Shown here in pieces: positions 17,950 through 26,528 of a stretch of DNA of 40,212 nt. The stretch covers positions 1 to 40,212 of the forward strand of contig JANQRL010000055.1 of assembly GCA_028284605.1 (NCBI GenBank). The letters run 5' to 3'. Each line of letters opens with the position of its first letter. Positions within the stretch are counted from its first letter, which is position 1. Made by a program: the position numbers and the translations under genes. The stretch is from Paracoccaceae bacterium (GTDB taxonomy: Bacteria > Pseudomonadota > Alphaproteobacteria > Rhodobacterales > Rhodobacteraceae). The notes under the pieces are model-generated. The model ran no database searches and was not told the DNA's origin. It saw only the letters and a program-made list of their open reading frames with translations.

Positions 17950-18402
17950 CTATTCCAGCCCCGCCGCCTCCCGCGCGATCCCGTCTAGGAGCGCCTGCAC
18001 CTCCTGCATCGTCCCTTCGGGCTTGTTGCGGAAGCCGATCATCACCTCGCCGTCCATCTCCGCCACGAAGACGCCGTAGGGGCAATGAGAGAGGTTCATC
18101 GGGTCGGCCTCCATCACCTTCCGCGACACCACGGCCGAGCAGAAGAGGAAGATGTCGGCCTCGGTGAAGAGCGGCACGTCGCTGCCGACATCCTCGCCGG
18201 TCCGGGCCAGCATCTCGCCGACATGGCTGACGAAATCGATCACCAGCCCGCGGTCGAGGATCGCGCTTTCGACGCCGAAGGCCGCATCCTCGAAGGAGCC
18301 GTCGAACGGATAGGTTGTGACCCAATCCTCAGCCGCCAGGGGCGCCGCCGCGAAGAGCGCTGCCGCGCCCACCGCGGCCCACCGGGTTGCTCTCACTTTC
18401 AT
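17950..18402 (-). CDS. Periplasmic DUF302-domain protein
   Basis: A 150-residue protein with a Sec signal peptide (residues 1-24, cleavage after PLAA) and a single DUF302 domain with SFEDAAFGVESAILDRGLVIDFVSHVG in its first half and CPYGVFVAEMDGEVMIGFRNKP in its second. DUF302 proteins often occur beside sulfur-oxidation and sulfide genes, but their activity is unknown. Two cysteines (near residues 88 and 107) could be redox active. It follows soxF after 81 bases with a strong hairpin in the gap. I infer an accessory role in sulfur oxidation from position alone. Confidence 0.85.
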   Translation of the reverse strand: MKVRATRWAAVGAAALFAAAPLAAEDWVTTYPFDGSFEDAAFGVESAILDRGLVIDFVSHVGEMLARTGEDVGSDVPLFTEADIFLFCSAVVSRKVMEADPMNLSHCPYGVFVAEMDGEVMIGFRNKPEGTMQEVQALLDGIAREAAGLE

Positions 18403-18441
18403 ATCGGGTCCCTCCTCTTGCTGCGGTCTCCGGCCGGGGTC

Positions 18442-18478
18442 GGCGCGGGCGTTGCTGCCAGGCAGCGTTGCCCGCGCC
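18442..18478 (-). terminator. Two-tier hairpin between soxF and the DUF302 gene
   Basis: A fully symmetrical 37-base structure: outer 9-bp stem GGCGCGGGC/GCCCGCGCC, a symmetric GTT/GTT internal loop, inner 6-bp stem GCTGCC/GGCAGC and a one-base centre. It starts six bases after the soxF stop in the sense of transcription. No T-run follows, so it may weaken rather than stop transcription, or protect the sox mRNA 3' end. Confidence 0.55.
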
Positions 18479-18483
18479 CGCCG

Positions 18484-19746
18484 TCAGCCGAACATGTCGG
18501 TCGTGATCCCCTCGTACCAGCCGAGGCTCTCCTCATAGGTCTGCTTGCGCAGTTCCGCATCCTCCCCGGTCTGGCTGATGAAGCTGGAGACGCTGGAGAT
18601 CTTGTCATCCGCCGGTTCATAGGCCGCGCCGACCTTGACCCCGTCCTCGGTCGAGATCAGCGACCAGCAGGTGTTGGAATAGCGCGCCGGGAACACGCGG
18701 GAGCCGGTCAGCTCGCCCCGGATCGCATTCGCCGCCACCTTGGCCTGGCTGTTCGCCGAGAAGCCGGATTTCGGCATGTCGCCCTGCTGGCTGGCATCGC
18801 CGAGCACGGTGATGTTCGGGTCGATCCGGCTCTGCATGTTCTCGGGCCTGACCGGCGCCCAGTTGCCGTCGGTCACGCCGGCCATCTCGCAGATCCGCCC
18901 CGCCTTCATCGCCGGGATGACGTTGCAGACATCGACGCTCTCGACCGTGCCGTCGATATCGACCTCCATCGCATCCGGGTTCACTGAGACATTCGCGGCC
19001 CCGAAATCCGGGCCGATCCGCTCCACCATGCCGGCATAATGGTTGTTCCAGCCTTCCTCGAAGAGCCCCTGTTTGGAGAATTTCTCCTTCGGATCGACGA
19101 TCAGGATCTTGGCGGTCGGATTGATCTGGGTGAGCAGGTGCGCGACCATCGAAATCCGCTCATAGGGCCCCGGCGGGCAGCGGAACGGGTTCGGCGGGGC
19201 GACCATGCAATAGGTGCCGCCTTCGGGCATCGCCTCGATCTGCGCCTTCAGAAGCACCGCCTGGGTGCCGCCCTTGTAGGCGTGGGGCATCGCGTCCTGG
19301 GCGGTCACGTCCCAGCCGGGCACGGAGCCGTCGACGAAATCGATCCCCGGGCTCAGCACCAGCCGGTCATAGGGTACCGACCCGCCGCTGGCGAGGGCCA
19401 CGGTCCGGGCGTCGTTATCGACCCCCACGGCCCAGTCATGGACGACGTTGACGCCGAAATCCGAGGCCAGCTTGCCATAGGTGTGGCCGAGAGCGTCCAT
19501 CTCCTGAAAGCCGCCGATATAGAGGTTCGAGAAATAGCAGGTGTAGTAGACCCGCTGCGGCTCGATCAGGGTGACGTCGAGGGCGCCCTCGCTGTCCTGG
19601 GCGAGATAGCGCGCCGCCGTGGCCCCGCCGGAGCCGCCGCCCACGACCACGACCCGAGGCCGGGCCTGACCCATCACCATCGGCGCCGAAAGCGTCGCGG
19701 CGGCCGCGGCCCCCGCCCCGATGAACGTCCGTCTGCGTAATTCCAT
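18484..19746 (-). CDS. soxF: SoxF, sulfide dehydrogenase-type flavoprotein
   Basis: A 420-residue periplasmic flavoprotein related to the FAD subunit (FccB) of flavocytochrome c sulfide dehydrogenase. It has a Tat signal (LRRRTFIGAGAA), the Rossmann FAD motif RVVVVGGGSGGATAA at residues 31-45, Cys70 in VYYTCYFSN matching the covalent FAD-attachment Cys of FccB, and Cys190 (FRCPPGPYER) and Cys360 (NTCWSLIS) that match the redox-active cysteine pair. The second FAD motif is VLGDASQ near 314. The start ATG 19746 has GGGAGGA upstream; the open frame extends further but the Tat signal fixes the start. It follows soxE by 52 bases. It is thought to act with SoxE and can raise thiosulfate oxidation in Paracoccus. 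Confidence 0.93.
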   Translation of the reverse strand: MELRRRTFIGAGAAAAATLSAPMVMGQARPRVVVVGGGSGGATAARYLAQDSEGALDVTLIEPQRVYYTCYFSNLYIGGFQEMDALGHTYGKLASDFGVNVVHDWAVGVDNDARTVALASGGSVPYDRLVLSPGIDFVDGSVPGWDVTAQDAMPHAYKGGTQAVLLKAQIEAMPEGGTYCMVAPPNPFRCPPGPYERISMVAHLLTQINPTAKILIVDPKEKFSKQGLFEEGWNNHYAGMVERIGPDFGAANVSVNPDAMEVDIDGTVESVDVCNVIPAMKAGRICEMAGVTDGNWAPVRPENMQSRIDPNITVLGDASQQGDMPKSGFSANSQAKVAANAIRGELTGSRVFPARYSNTCWSLISTEDGVKVGAAYEPADDKISSVSSFISQTGEDAELRKQTYEESLGWYEGITTDMFG

Positions 19747-19798
19747 GTCATCCTCCCTGTCTGTCGGGGCCGCTTTCGCCGCCCGCCAGGCGCGCCCG

Positions 19799-20509
19799 CT
19801 ATTCGAGCTGCGCAAAATAGGCCGCCAATGCGGCGATTTCCTCGTCCGACAACCTCTCCGTCATCATCTGCATCGTCGGGTTCGGGCGCAAGCCTCGCCT
19901 GTAGGCATGCATCGCGATCACGAAGAGGTCCTCGGGCCAGGCGACGATGGAGGGGATGCCCTCATTGCCGCCGGCCTCCAGATGGCAGGTCAGGCATTCG
20001 CCGGCCAGGAACTCGCCCCATTCCGCGTCGCCTTCGATGGCCAGCACCTCGGGCGGCAGACGCAGTTCCGGATCGGTCGGCAGCGCTGTGGGTTCCGCCT
20101 CCGGGATGTCCCGGGGATTGTCGGAATAGAGCCGGAGATAGGCGAGGATGTCGGCGCGCTCCTCGGCATCCGGCACCCCGTCGAAATTCATCCGCGTGCC
20201 GGAGACGAGGACCGTGGGGTTCTCGATATAGGCGTCGAGCGTCTCCAGCGTCCAGAAAAGCCCGTCGGAGCCCATCCGGTCGAGCCCCTCGGAATAGGCA
20301 TATCCCTCGACCGATCCGGCCCGGCGCCCGTAGATGCCATTGAGATGCGGCCCGAGCATCTCGAACTCCTCGACGCCGGCGCCGACGAGGTGGCAGCCCG
20401 AACACAGCACGAAGGCTTCCTGCCCGCGCTCCACATCCCCGATCTCCTCAGCCCAGAGCGCCGGGGCGGTCAGGGCGGCGAGCGCGAGGGAGAGGGCCGG
20501 GCCGCGCAT
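19799..20509 (-). CDS. soxE: SoxE, dihaem cytochrome c
   Basis: A 236-residue periplasmic cytochrome with a Sec signal (residues 1-20, ...PALWAEE) and two c-haem sites: CSGCH at 36-40 and CLTCH at 172-176. The first half is a class I cytochrome c (GPHLNGIYGR, axial Met107 in GTRMNF); the second is a shorter cytochrome domain with candidate axial methionines in NPTMQMM. Being dihaem it matches Paracoccus SoxE. Its start lies three bases after the soxD stop, and soxF follows, so it is probably the electron acceptor of SoxF or of SoxCD. Confidence 0.92.
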   Translation of the reverse strand: MRGPALSLALAALTAPALWAEEIGDVERGQEAFVLCSGCHLVGAGVEEFEMLGPHLNGIYGRRAGSVEGYAYSEGLDRMGSDGLFWTLETLDAYIENPTVLVSGTRMNFDGVPDAEERADILAYLRLYSDNPRDIPEAEPTALPTDPELRLPPEVLAIEGDAEWGEFLAGECLTCHLEAGGNEGIPSIVAWPEDLFVIAMHAYRRGLRPNPTMQMMTERLSDEEIAALAAYFAQLE

Positions 20510-20512
20510 CGC

Positions 20513-21706
20513 CTACTCGGAATAGCTCTGCAGATAGGCGATGACGGCGTCGATATCGCTGTCGTTGCGGAAGCCGCCAAAGGCCATGCGGGTGCCGGAA
20601 ATGTAGTCGCGCGGCTGCATGAGGAAATCATGCAGGCTCTCAGCGTCCCAGACCAGACCGCCCTCCCCCGCTTCGGTGAAGGCCGGGGAATAGCGGAACC
20701 CGTCGAGGGAGCCGGCGGTACGGCCGAAAACGCCATTGAGATGCGGGCCGGTGCGGCTCACCGCGCCGTCGCCGACCTGGTGGCAGGCGGAGCATTGGCG
20801 GAAGGCGCGTTCGCCCGCGGCGACAAGCTCCGGATCGGGACCGGCGGACGCGGCCTCTTCGGCGGGGGCCGCCTCGGTGGCGGTCGCCTCGACGATCTCC
20901 TCGGCGGCCATCTCCTCGGCAGGCGCGGCCTCCGCCATCGCCTCTTCGCTGGCCGACTCCTCCGGCGTCACGTCAATCACGGCGGCGCGGGCGGTGATCT
21001 CCACCGCCTCCTTGCAATTCTCCATGCAGGGTTCTGTGGAGAACGCCGCCAGTTCCATCTCCGCCCTGTCGTCGAGATAGAAATTCTCTTCATTGGGCAG
21101 CCGCACCTCGGCGAAATTCTCGTGGCTCAGCTCGAAATCGTCGTCCACGATATCGTTGAGATAGAGGATATAGGCGGTGATCGCGTAGACCTCGTCGGGG
21201 CTGAGCGACTGGGCATTGCCGAAGGGCATGGCGCGGTTCACATAGTCCCAGACGGTGGAGAGATAGGGCCAGTAGCTGCCCACGGTCTTGGTGGGCCGGT
21301 CGTCGGTGAGCGAGCCCTGCCCGCCCGCCAGAACGGGCCAGCGGTCGATCGCCTCGCCGAAATCGCCGTGGCAGGAGGCGCATTGCGCGATGTAAAGCTC
21401 CTCGCCGGTGAAGATATCGCCGCGCCCCTCGGGCAGGCCCAGCCCGTCGGGCCGGACATCGATATCCCAGGCCGCGACCTCCTCGGGCAGCGCCGGGCGG
21501 CCCAGGCCGAAATTCGCGCCCTCGGCGGCGGTATCGGCATTGGCCGCCATCACAGCATCGGCCACCGGCGCGGGCGCGATGACGACCTCCCGCTCGGGCA
21601 GGTCCGGCAGGGGCGTGACGAACCGGTCGCCGAAATTCACGGCGAGCACCAGCGTGAGGGCGGTCGCGCCCCCGATCCCGGCGGCGAAGTTACGAAACTT
21701 CGACAT
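20513..21706 (-). CDS. soxD: SoxD, dihaem cytochrome subunit of sulfane dehydrogenase
   Basis: The cytochrome partner of SoxC, taking the electrons released when SoxY-bound sulfane sulfur is oxidised. It is 397 residues with an uncleaved-looking N-terminal hydrophobic anchor or signal (residues 8-24). Haem 1 is CASCH at 109-113, haem 2 CSACH at 305-309. A CMENC pair is at 227-231. Between the halves, residues about 248-290, lies a low-complexity Ala/Glu linker (repeated AEE, APAEE). The C-terminal domain (GPHLNGVFGRTAGSLDG...GTRMAFGGF) closely resembles the first domain of SoxE. Its start overlaps the end of soxC by 17 bases, in line with a tight 1:1 complex. Confidence 0.95.
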   Translation of the reverse strand: MSKFRNFAAGIGGATALTLVLAVNFGDRFVTPLPDLPEREVVIAPAPVADAVMAANADTAAEGANFGLGRPALPEEVAAWDIDVRPDGLGLPEGRGDIFTGEELYIAQCASCHGDFGEAIDRWPVLAGGQGSLTDDRPTKTVGSYWPYLSTVWDYVNRAMPFGNAQSLSPDEVYAITAYILYLNDIVDDDFELSHENFAEVRLPNEENFYLDDRAEMELAAFSTEPCMENCKEAVEITARAAVIDVTPEESASEEAMAEAAPAEEMAAEEIVEATATEAAPAEEAASAGPDPELVAAGERAFRQCSACHQVGDGAVSRTGPHLNGVFGRTAGSLDGFRYSPAFTEAGEGGLVWDAESLHDFLMQPRDYISGTRMAFGGFRNDSDIDAVIAYLQSYSE

Positions 21707-22973
21707 TCTCGGTCACCCCCGTCTCGTCCACGGCCCAGGTCTGGATGCCGTTGTTGTGGTAGATCGAATTGACGCCCCGGACTTCGCGGAGCTGGTCCTT
21801 GGTCGGCTGCACATAGCCGGTGGAATCGTGCGCCCGGCTTTGCAGCAGGAGCGGCCGGCCATCCCAGTCGAATTCGTGGTAGAACCGGTGCAGGGACTTA
21901 TCGAGCGACGGGCCCGACATCCGCGCCTGCACCCAGTTCATGCCGCCGTCGAGAGACACGTCCACGCGCGGGATCGTGCCCCGCCCGGACCAGGCCAGCC
22001 CGGTCACGACCGTCGGCCCCGGTCCGTGCGTGATTGGCGCCTGGGGCGAGGGATTGGTGATGACGGATTTGGCATCCATCTCCCAGGTGAAGCGCCGCGC
22101 GCGTCCGTCGGAGAAGAGGTCGGTATACTTCGACGTCTCCTCCCGGTGATGCCAGGGCTGGTCGCCGATCTCGATCCGGCGCAGCCACTTGACCCACATA
22201 TTGCCTTCCCAGCCCGGCACGACGAGGCGCACCGGATAGCCCTGTTCGGGGCGCAGCATCTCGCCGTTCATCTTGAAGGCGACGAGGCAGTCGTCGAGGG
22301 CCTTTTCCAGCGGCACCGAGCGCGTCATGGCCGAGGCATCGGCGCCTTCCGGCAGGACCCAGGCGCCGGAGGTCTGCACCCCGGCCTCTTGGAGGAGCAG
22401 CCGGAGAGGCACGCCCGTATACATCACGTTATGGACCATGCCGTGGGTGAACTGGCAGCCATTGAGCTGCGCGCCGCGCCATTCCATCCCCGAATTGGCC
22501 GCGCATTCGAGGAAGTAGACATGGTTCTCGCGCGGGAACCGCATCAGGTCCTGAAGCGTGAAGACCAGCGGGTTGTCGACAAGCCCGTTGATCATCAGCC
22601 GGTAATCGCCCGGATCGATCTCCGCGATCCCGGCATGGTGCCGCTCGAAGCAGAGCCCGTTTGGAGTGATGATCCCGTCAAGCTCGTGGAGCGGGGTGAA
22701 ATTGACCGAGGAGATCGGGTCGGCGGTCAGCCATTCGACATGGCGGCGGCGGACATGAGCCTCGTGCGGCGAGGGCGTGCCATAGGGCCGGGCATCGACG
22801 CCTTCGCCGAGAAACTGCGCCCAGGGCTGGACCTCGGTGATCAGCGGGTCCGGCTCGGCCCGGACGCTCGCCGGCACCATCGCGGCCCCGCCGGCCAGCG
22901 CCGCCCCTTTCAGGAAGGCGCGGCGGGACGGCGCTTCGCCTGTCTTGCCCGTCTTTTCGGTCTCATCGGACAT
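21690..22973 (-). CDS. soxC: SoxC, molybdenum sulfane dehydrogenase subunit
   Basis: The molybdopterin subunit of SoxCD, a periplasmic sulfite-oxidase-family enzyme that oxidises the outer sulfur of SoxY-Cys-persulfide in a six-electron reaction. It has 427 residues with a Tat signal (SRRAFLKGAALAGGAA). The Mo-ligand Cys is residue 157 in FLECAANSG, the usual sulfite-oxidase motif; the cofactor-contact region continues through MEWRGAQLNG, and the C-terminal Mo-co dimerisation domain begins around residue 300. Presence of SoxCD means thiosulfate can be oxidised fully to sulfate without sulfur globules. It overlaps soxD and is preceded by soxB after 31 bases. Confidence 0.97.
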   Translation of the reverse strand: MSDETEKTGKTGEAPSRRAFLKGAALAGGAAMVPASVRAEPDPLITEVQPWAQFLGEGVDARPYGTPSPHEAHVRRRHVEWLTADPISSVNFTPLHELDGIITPNGLCFERHHAGIAEIDPGDYRLMINGLVDNPLVFTLQDLMRFPRENHVYFLECAANSGMEWRGAQLNGCQFTHGMVHNVMYTGVPLRLLLQEAGVQTSGAWVLPEGADASAMTRSVPLEKALDDCLVAFKMNGEMLRPEQGYPVRLVVPGWEGNMWVKWLRRIEIGDQPWHHREETSKYTDLFSDGRARRFTWEMDAKSVITNPSPQAPITHGPGPTVVTGLAWSGRGTIPRVDVSLDGGMNWVQARMSGPSLDKSLHRFYHEFDWDGRPLLLQSRAHDSTGYVQPTKDQLREVRGVNSIYHNNGIQTWAVDETGVTENVEVS

Positions 22974-23004
22974 GAGTTCTGCTCCTGTCGATCCACGCGG
23001 CGGG

Positions 23005-24699
23005 TCAGACGCCCACCACCTCCACGCTGGTATTGGGCTCCACCGTCACGGTGCCGAGTTTGCGGACATGGCTTTCCACCACATCCCAGATCGGCGGGCC
23101 CTCGGTGCCCTCGTTCACACTCGCCCAACCGGCGATCACGTAGCTCCGCGCCGCATCGAGCGGCTCGCCCGTCGCCAGCAGGGTCATGTTGGTGATCCGC
23201 TCGCCCTGGGGCTTGCCGATATCGATCCGGTAGCCGAGGCCGCCGACGCGCACCATGTCCCCGCCCTGCTGGAAATAGGGGTCGGGGTTGAAGAGGTTGT
23301 CGGCCACATCTTCGAGCACGATATGCAGCATCTCGCCGGTCATCTCGATCCGGTAGGCATTGGGGTAGCTCATCGCGGTGGCGTTGTAGATATCTTCGCG
23401 GGTGATGTCGGCGCCCGGGATCAGCGAGGCCCCCCAGCGGAAGCCCGGCGACAACGCGATCTCTGCCTCGCGCTCGCTCAGCAGCGCGTCGCAGATCAAA
23501 TCGTCCCAGGTGCCGTTGAAATTGCCCCGGCGGAAGAGGGTGGATTCGGTCTGCCCGATCACCTCGGTCAGTTCGGCCTCGTAAGGCGCCCGCTCCGCCT
23601 CGATCAGGGCGGCCATTTCCGGGTCCGGGGCGATCACGTCGGAGAAGACCGGGATCAGCTTGTGCTTCACCTCGCGCACCGCGCCGTCGGCCACGTCGAG
23701 ATCGATGCGGCTGACGAACTTGCCGTGGCTGCCGCTGGCGATCAGGTGAGTCTGGCCGACCAGCACCGGTTCGGGCAGGGCGTCATGGGTGTGGCCCGTG
23801 AGGATCACGTCGATCCCGGGCACGTTGCGCGCCATCTTGCGGTCCACGTCGAAGCCGTTGTGGGAGAGCACGACGACCACCTCCGCCCCGGCGCCGCGCG
23901 CCTCCGCCACGACCTCGGCCATGCGCTCTTCCCGGATTCCGAAGCTGAGGCCGGGGAACATCCAGCCGGGATTGGCGATGGGCATGTAAGGAAAGGCCTG
24001 GCCGATCACCGCGACCTGGGTGCCGCCCCGCTCGAACATGCTGTAGGGCTCGTAGACCGGCTCGTCCCATTCGGCATCGAAGATATTGGCGCCGAGGAAG
24101 GGGAAATTCAGCTCGTTCTCGATGATCTCCGTGACCCGGTCGATGCCGAGGGTGAACTCCCAATGCGCCGTCATCGCATCGACCCCGAGGAGGTTCATGG
24201 CATTGACCATGTCCTGCCCGTTGGTGCGGAGCGCGGTGAGGCTGCCCTGCCAGGTATCGCCGCCATCGAGGAGGAGCGCGTCGGGACGGTCGGCGCGGAT
24301 CGCATTGATCACCGTCGCCACCCGGTCGAGCCCGCCGACCTTGCCGTAGCTCCCCGCCAGCGCCGCGAAGTCGTTGTAGCTCAGCGCATAATGCGCCGCC
24401 GATCCGTCCTCGATCCCATAGAGTCGACGGAAATCGGCGCCGGTAATGTGGGGGACCAGCCCCTCGGCCTCGCCTACGCCGATGTTCCATTCCGGCTCCC
24501 GAAACCAGACCGGTTTGAGCTGGGCATGGATGTCGGTGACATGGATCAGGGTCAGGTTGCCTGTCGTGTCGAACTGGAGAAGCTCATCCTGGGTGAGCTG
24601 CTGCTGCGCGGCCAGCCGGCCCCATTTGCCGAAGCCCGACGTGCCATAAAGCGCCGCCGCGGCCATACCCACCTGAAGGAAATCCCGGCGCGAGATCAT
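23005..24699 (-). CDS. soxB: SoxB, sulfate thiohydrolase
   Basis: A periplasmic dimanganese enzyme that hydrolyses sulfate from SoxY-Cys-S-sulfonate. The 564-residue protein has a Tat signal (MISRRDFLQVGMAAAALYG) and the metallophosphatase/5'-nucleotidase fold: HVTDIHAQLKP near residue 54, DGGDTWQGS near 145, the SoxB-type AHWEFTLG where nucleotidases have GNHE, and the metal ligands in LSHNGF and LTGHTHDALPEP near 312. The 5'-nucleotidase C-terminal domain follows from about residue 380. The interval to soxA (24700-24786) holds a small stem CCGCG/CGCGG. Confidence 0.97.
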   Translation of the reverse strand: MISRRDFLQVGMAAAALYGTSGFGKWGRLAAQQQLTQDELLQFDTTGNLTLIHVTDIHAQLKPVWFREPEWNIGVGEAEGLVPHITGADFRRLYGIEDGSAAHYALSYNDFAALAGSYGKVGGLDRVATVINAIRADRPDALLLDGGDTWQGSLTALRTNGQDMVNAMNLLGVDAMTAHWEFTLGIDRVTEIIENELNFPFLGANIFDAEWDEPVYEPYSMFERGGTQVAVIGQAFPYMPIANPGWMFPGLSFGIREERMAEVVAEARGAGAEVVVVLSHNGFDVDRKMARNVPGIDVILTGHTHDALPEPVLVGQTHLIASGSHGKFVSRIDLDVADGAVREVKHKLIPVFSDVIAPDPEMAALIEAERAPYEAELTEVIGQTESTLFRRGNFNGTWDDLICDALLSEREAEIALSPGFRWGASLIPGADITREDIYNATAMSYPNAYRIEMTGEMLHIVLEDVADNLFNPDPYFQQGGDMVRVGGLGYRIDIGKPQGERITNMTLLATGEPLDAARSYVIAGWASVNEGTEGPPIWDVVESHVRKLGTVTVEPNTSVEVVGV

Positions 24700-24786
24700 G
24701 CGTTCACTCTCCTTGCGGCCAGCCGGTCCCGGGAGCCTCCCCGCGCATCCGCGGAAAGGCCCGGTTCCTCAGACCTGCTCGTCATG

Positions 24787-25653
24787 TCAGTTGCGGACGG
24801 CCGGCCCCTCGACCGAAAGCCCGTTGCCCCGGGAGGCGAGATAAAGCTCCAGCGCCACGAATTCCGGCGAGCCGATGCCATAAGGAACGCCCCGCGTATC
24901 GCGGATGCAGCCCCGGAAGCGGTTATGCCGCGACACCAGGCCCGCGGTGCGGAGCCGGTAGGTCGGGAAGCCGTTGATATGGCCCTGGCTCAGATGGTCG
25001 GCGCGGATCATCTGGCCGTTGTTTTCCTCATGGCAATTGGCGCAGGCGAGCTGCATCTGGCCGTAGCGGGTGTAGTAGATTTCCTTCCCCAGCTCCCAGT
25101 GCTCGGCATACTCGCCATCGGTGGTGATGTTCATCGGCATGCCGCGTGATTGCGAGGCGATCAACGCGGTCATGTTCTTCATCTGGTTGCTGTCCCAGCC
25201 CCAGGGCTCCGCTTCCATCCGGGTCTCGCGGCAATTGTTGATGTACTGCTCCGCCGCCCAAAGCTCGCCATTCGAATCGCCGCCGATCCGGGGGTTCTGC
25301 GTCCAGTAGCCGGCCAGGCTCTCGGGGCCCTCATGGCAGGAGGCGCAGGAATGGCCGGCATCGCCCTCGACCGTGTTCCAGGCATCGCGGCCCTGCTCGG
25401 CGAAGAGCATCCCGGGATTGTCGAAATCGTCGCGCTGCATGTCGCGGGTCTCGCCGGTGCGGAAATGCCAGCCGGAAATCACCTCGTCGAAAATCTCGGC
25501 CATGTATTCCGGCGCGGGGATCCGCGTCGTCATCTCCAGCTCTTCGTTGACGATCAGTGTGTCCTCGATCGGCTGGGCCGCCAGCGGGGCCCCGAGCCCG
25601 AGCGCCATCACACCCGCCAGTACGATCCCGGCACCTTTCGCGAAGCCTCTCAT
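24787..25653 (-). CDS. soxA: SoxA, dihaem subunit of SoxAX
   Basis: The catalytic subunit of SoxAX, which joins thiosulfate oxidatively to the SoxY cysteine. It has 288 residues with a signal peptide (cleavage after APLAA). It is the dihaem type: haem 1 CASCH at 103-107 with its likely Cys axial ligand at Cys141, haem 2 CANCH at 204-208, and the active-site Cys249 in FRGCIRDTRG, which is the persulfide-modified haem ligand in Rhodovulum and Paracoccus SoxA. The gap to soxZ (66 bases) holds a GC-rich hairpin. SoxX, its partner, is encoded at the start of the operon. Confidence 0.96.
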   Translation of the reverse strand: MRGFAKGAGIVLAGVMALGLGAPLAAQPIEDTLIVNEELEMTTRIPAPEYMAEIFDEVISGWHFRTGETRDMQRDDFDNPGMLFAEQGRDAWNTVEGDAGHSCASCHEGPESLAGYWTQNPRIGGDSNGELWAAEQYINNCRETRMEAEPWGWDSNQMKNMTALIASQSRGMPMNITTDGEYAEHWELGKEIYYTRYGQMQLACANCHEENNGQMIRADHLSQGHINGFPTYRLRTAGLVSRHNRFRGCIRDTRGVPYGIGSPEFVALELYLASRGNGLSVEGPAVRN

Positions 25654-25688
25654 GTCCCTTGCCCTCCCTGGCCGTTCGCTGGGAATGG

Positions 25689-25711
25689 GCCGGGCCTCCT
25701 TCGGGCCCGGC
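25689..25711 (-). terminator. Hairpin between soxZ and soxA
   Basis: An 8-bp stem GCCGGGCC/GGCCCGGC with a 7-base loop sits nine bases after the soxZ stop. It has no T-run. It could tune expression of soxA onwards relative to soxXYZ, or stabilise the soxXYZ transcript. Confidence 0.45.
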
Positions 25712-25719
25712 TCCGATAG

Positions 25720-26049
25720 TTAGCCGATCTCGATGGCTTTCGTGGTCTCGTAGACGTCACCGTTGTCATCGTACCACTTGAAGACGAACTCCCCGGCCTC
25801 GGGCACTACGGCCTCGAACTCAAAATAGGGGTTCGTCGACACTGCGGGTTCCACGGCGACGTCGATGACGGTCTCGCCGTTGAACTCGCAGGTGAACCGG
25901 TTGATGATCTGACGCGGGATCGTGTTGCCGTCACTGTCCTTGCGCAGACCGGTCTCCATCCGGTGGTTGATGAGGGTCTTGATGACGATGGTCTCGCCGG
26001 CGGCCGCCGTTCCGGGGACGCGCACGCGGGGTTTGACTTCACCTGACAT
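25720..26049 (-). CDS. soxZ: SoxZ, sulfur-compound chelating subunit
   Basis: A 109-residue protein of the SoxYZ carrier. It has no signal peptide, as expected, because SoxZ is co-exported with the Tat substrate SoxY. Immunoglobulin-like beta-sandwich pattern: PRVRVPGTAAAGETIVIKTLINHRMETG (the conserved IKTLI.H.METG block), NRFTCEFNGE, and the end FEFEAVVPEAGEFVFKWYDD. It starts 21 bases after soxY, consistent with 1:1 synthesis. A single Cys near residue 54 is common in the family and is not the substrate carrier. Confidence 0.96.
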   Translation of the reverse strand: MSGEVKPRVRVPGTAAAGETIVIKTLINHRMETGLRKDSDGNTIPRQIINRFTCEFNGETVIDVAVEPAVSTNPYFEFEAVVPEAGEFVFKWYDDNGDVYETTKAIEIG

Positions 26050-26070
26050 GGGTCATGTCCTCCTGAAAGA

Positions 26071-26490
26071 TCAGCCGCCGCAGCCGCCGATGGTGACTTT
26101 GACGTTGTTGGCGACCTGGACGAAGCTGCCATCGGCCATCTCGGCGATCGCGATCACGTCCTGGGTGCCGTTGAGACGGATCCGCGTCGAGGCGGCCTGA
26201 TTGGCGGCCAGCGGGCCGAAGCGGAAGATGCCCACATCCGGGTTCGGGTTGCCCGAGGCCAGCACCATGATCGCCACCGCGCCCGGCGCGGCCACGCTGA
26301 TCGGCACCGTGTTGCCGTTCTCGGCGATCTCCGGCGTGGTGAGCGTGATCCCGCCCTCGCCGATATCGGCGCCGCCGGTGAAATTGGCGATGCTGTCTTC
26401 GATGGCGGCCCGGGCGGAGGCGGCCGGCAGCACCAGGCTCAGCGCCGCACCGGCACCGAGCGCCAGGGCTCCGCGTCGTGTCAGTTCCAT
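26071..26490 (-). CDS. soxY: SoxY, covalent sulfur-carrier protein
   Basis: The carrier of all Sox intermediates: the penultimate-region cysteine in the C-terminal GGCGG arm (residues 135-139) holds the sulfur chain. It is 139 residues with a Tat signal (LTRRGALALGAGAALSLV, cleavage after SARA). The mature part is a beta-sandwich with IPISVAAPG-like and FGPLAANQAASTRIRLNGTQDV segments. GAGGAGA lies upstream of the ATG. It follows soxX by 38 bases. The Cys arm requires thiol reduction by an SoxVW/CcdA-type system, for which the ccdA gene at 38.8 kb is a candidate. Confidence 0.97.
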   Translation of the reverse strand: MELTRRGALALGAGAALSLVLPAASARAAIEDSIANFTGGADIGEGGITLTTPEIAENGNTVPISVAAPGAVAIMVLASGNPNPDVGIFRFGPLAANQAASTRIRLNGTQDVIAIAEMADGSFVQVANNVKVTIGGCGG

Positions 26491-26528
26491 GTCATTCTCC
26501 TCGGTTCAGAGCGGGCGCGCGAGGGCGC

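Noticed and set aside
17771-18079. Short plus-strand ORF overlapping the DUF302 gene end
   Set aside because: It starts in the repeat region and runs antisense to the DUF302 coding sequence; no ribosome-binding site.
22781-22801. GGCCGGGCATCGAC inside soxC resembling the 140-bp repeat terminus
   Set aside because: The match is short, lies within conserved SoxC coding sequence and no other part of the repeat is nearby.
22837-25149. 770-codon plus-strand frame opposite soxB/soxA
   Set aside because: Antisense shadow of soxB and soxA; no recognisable domain and atypical composition.
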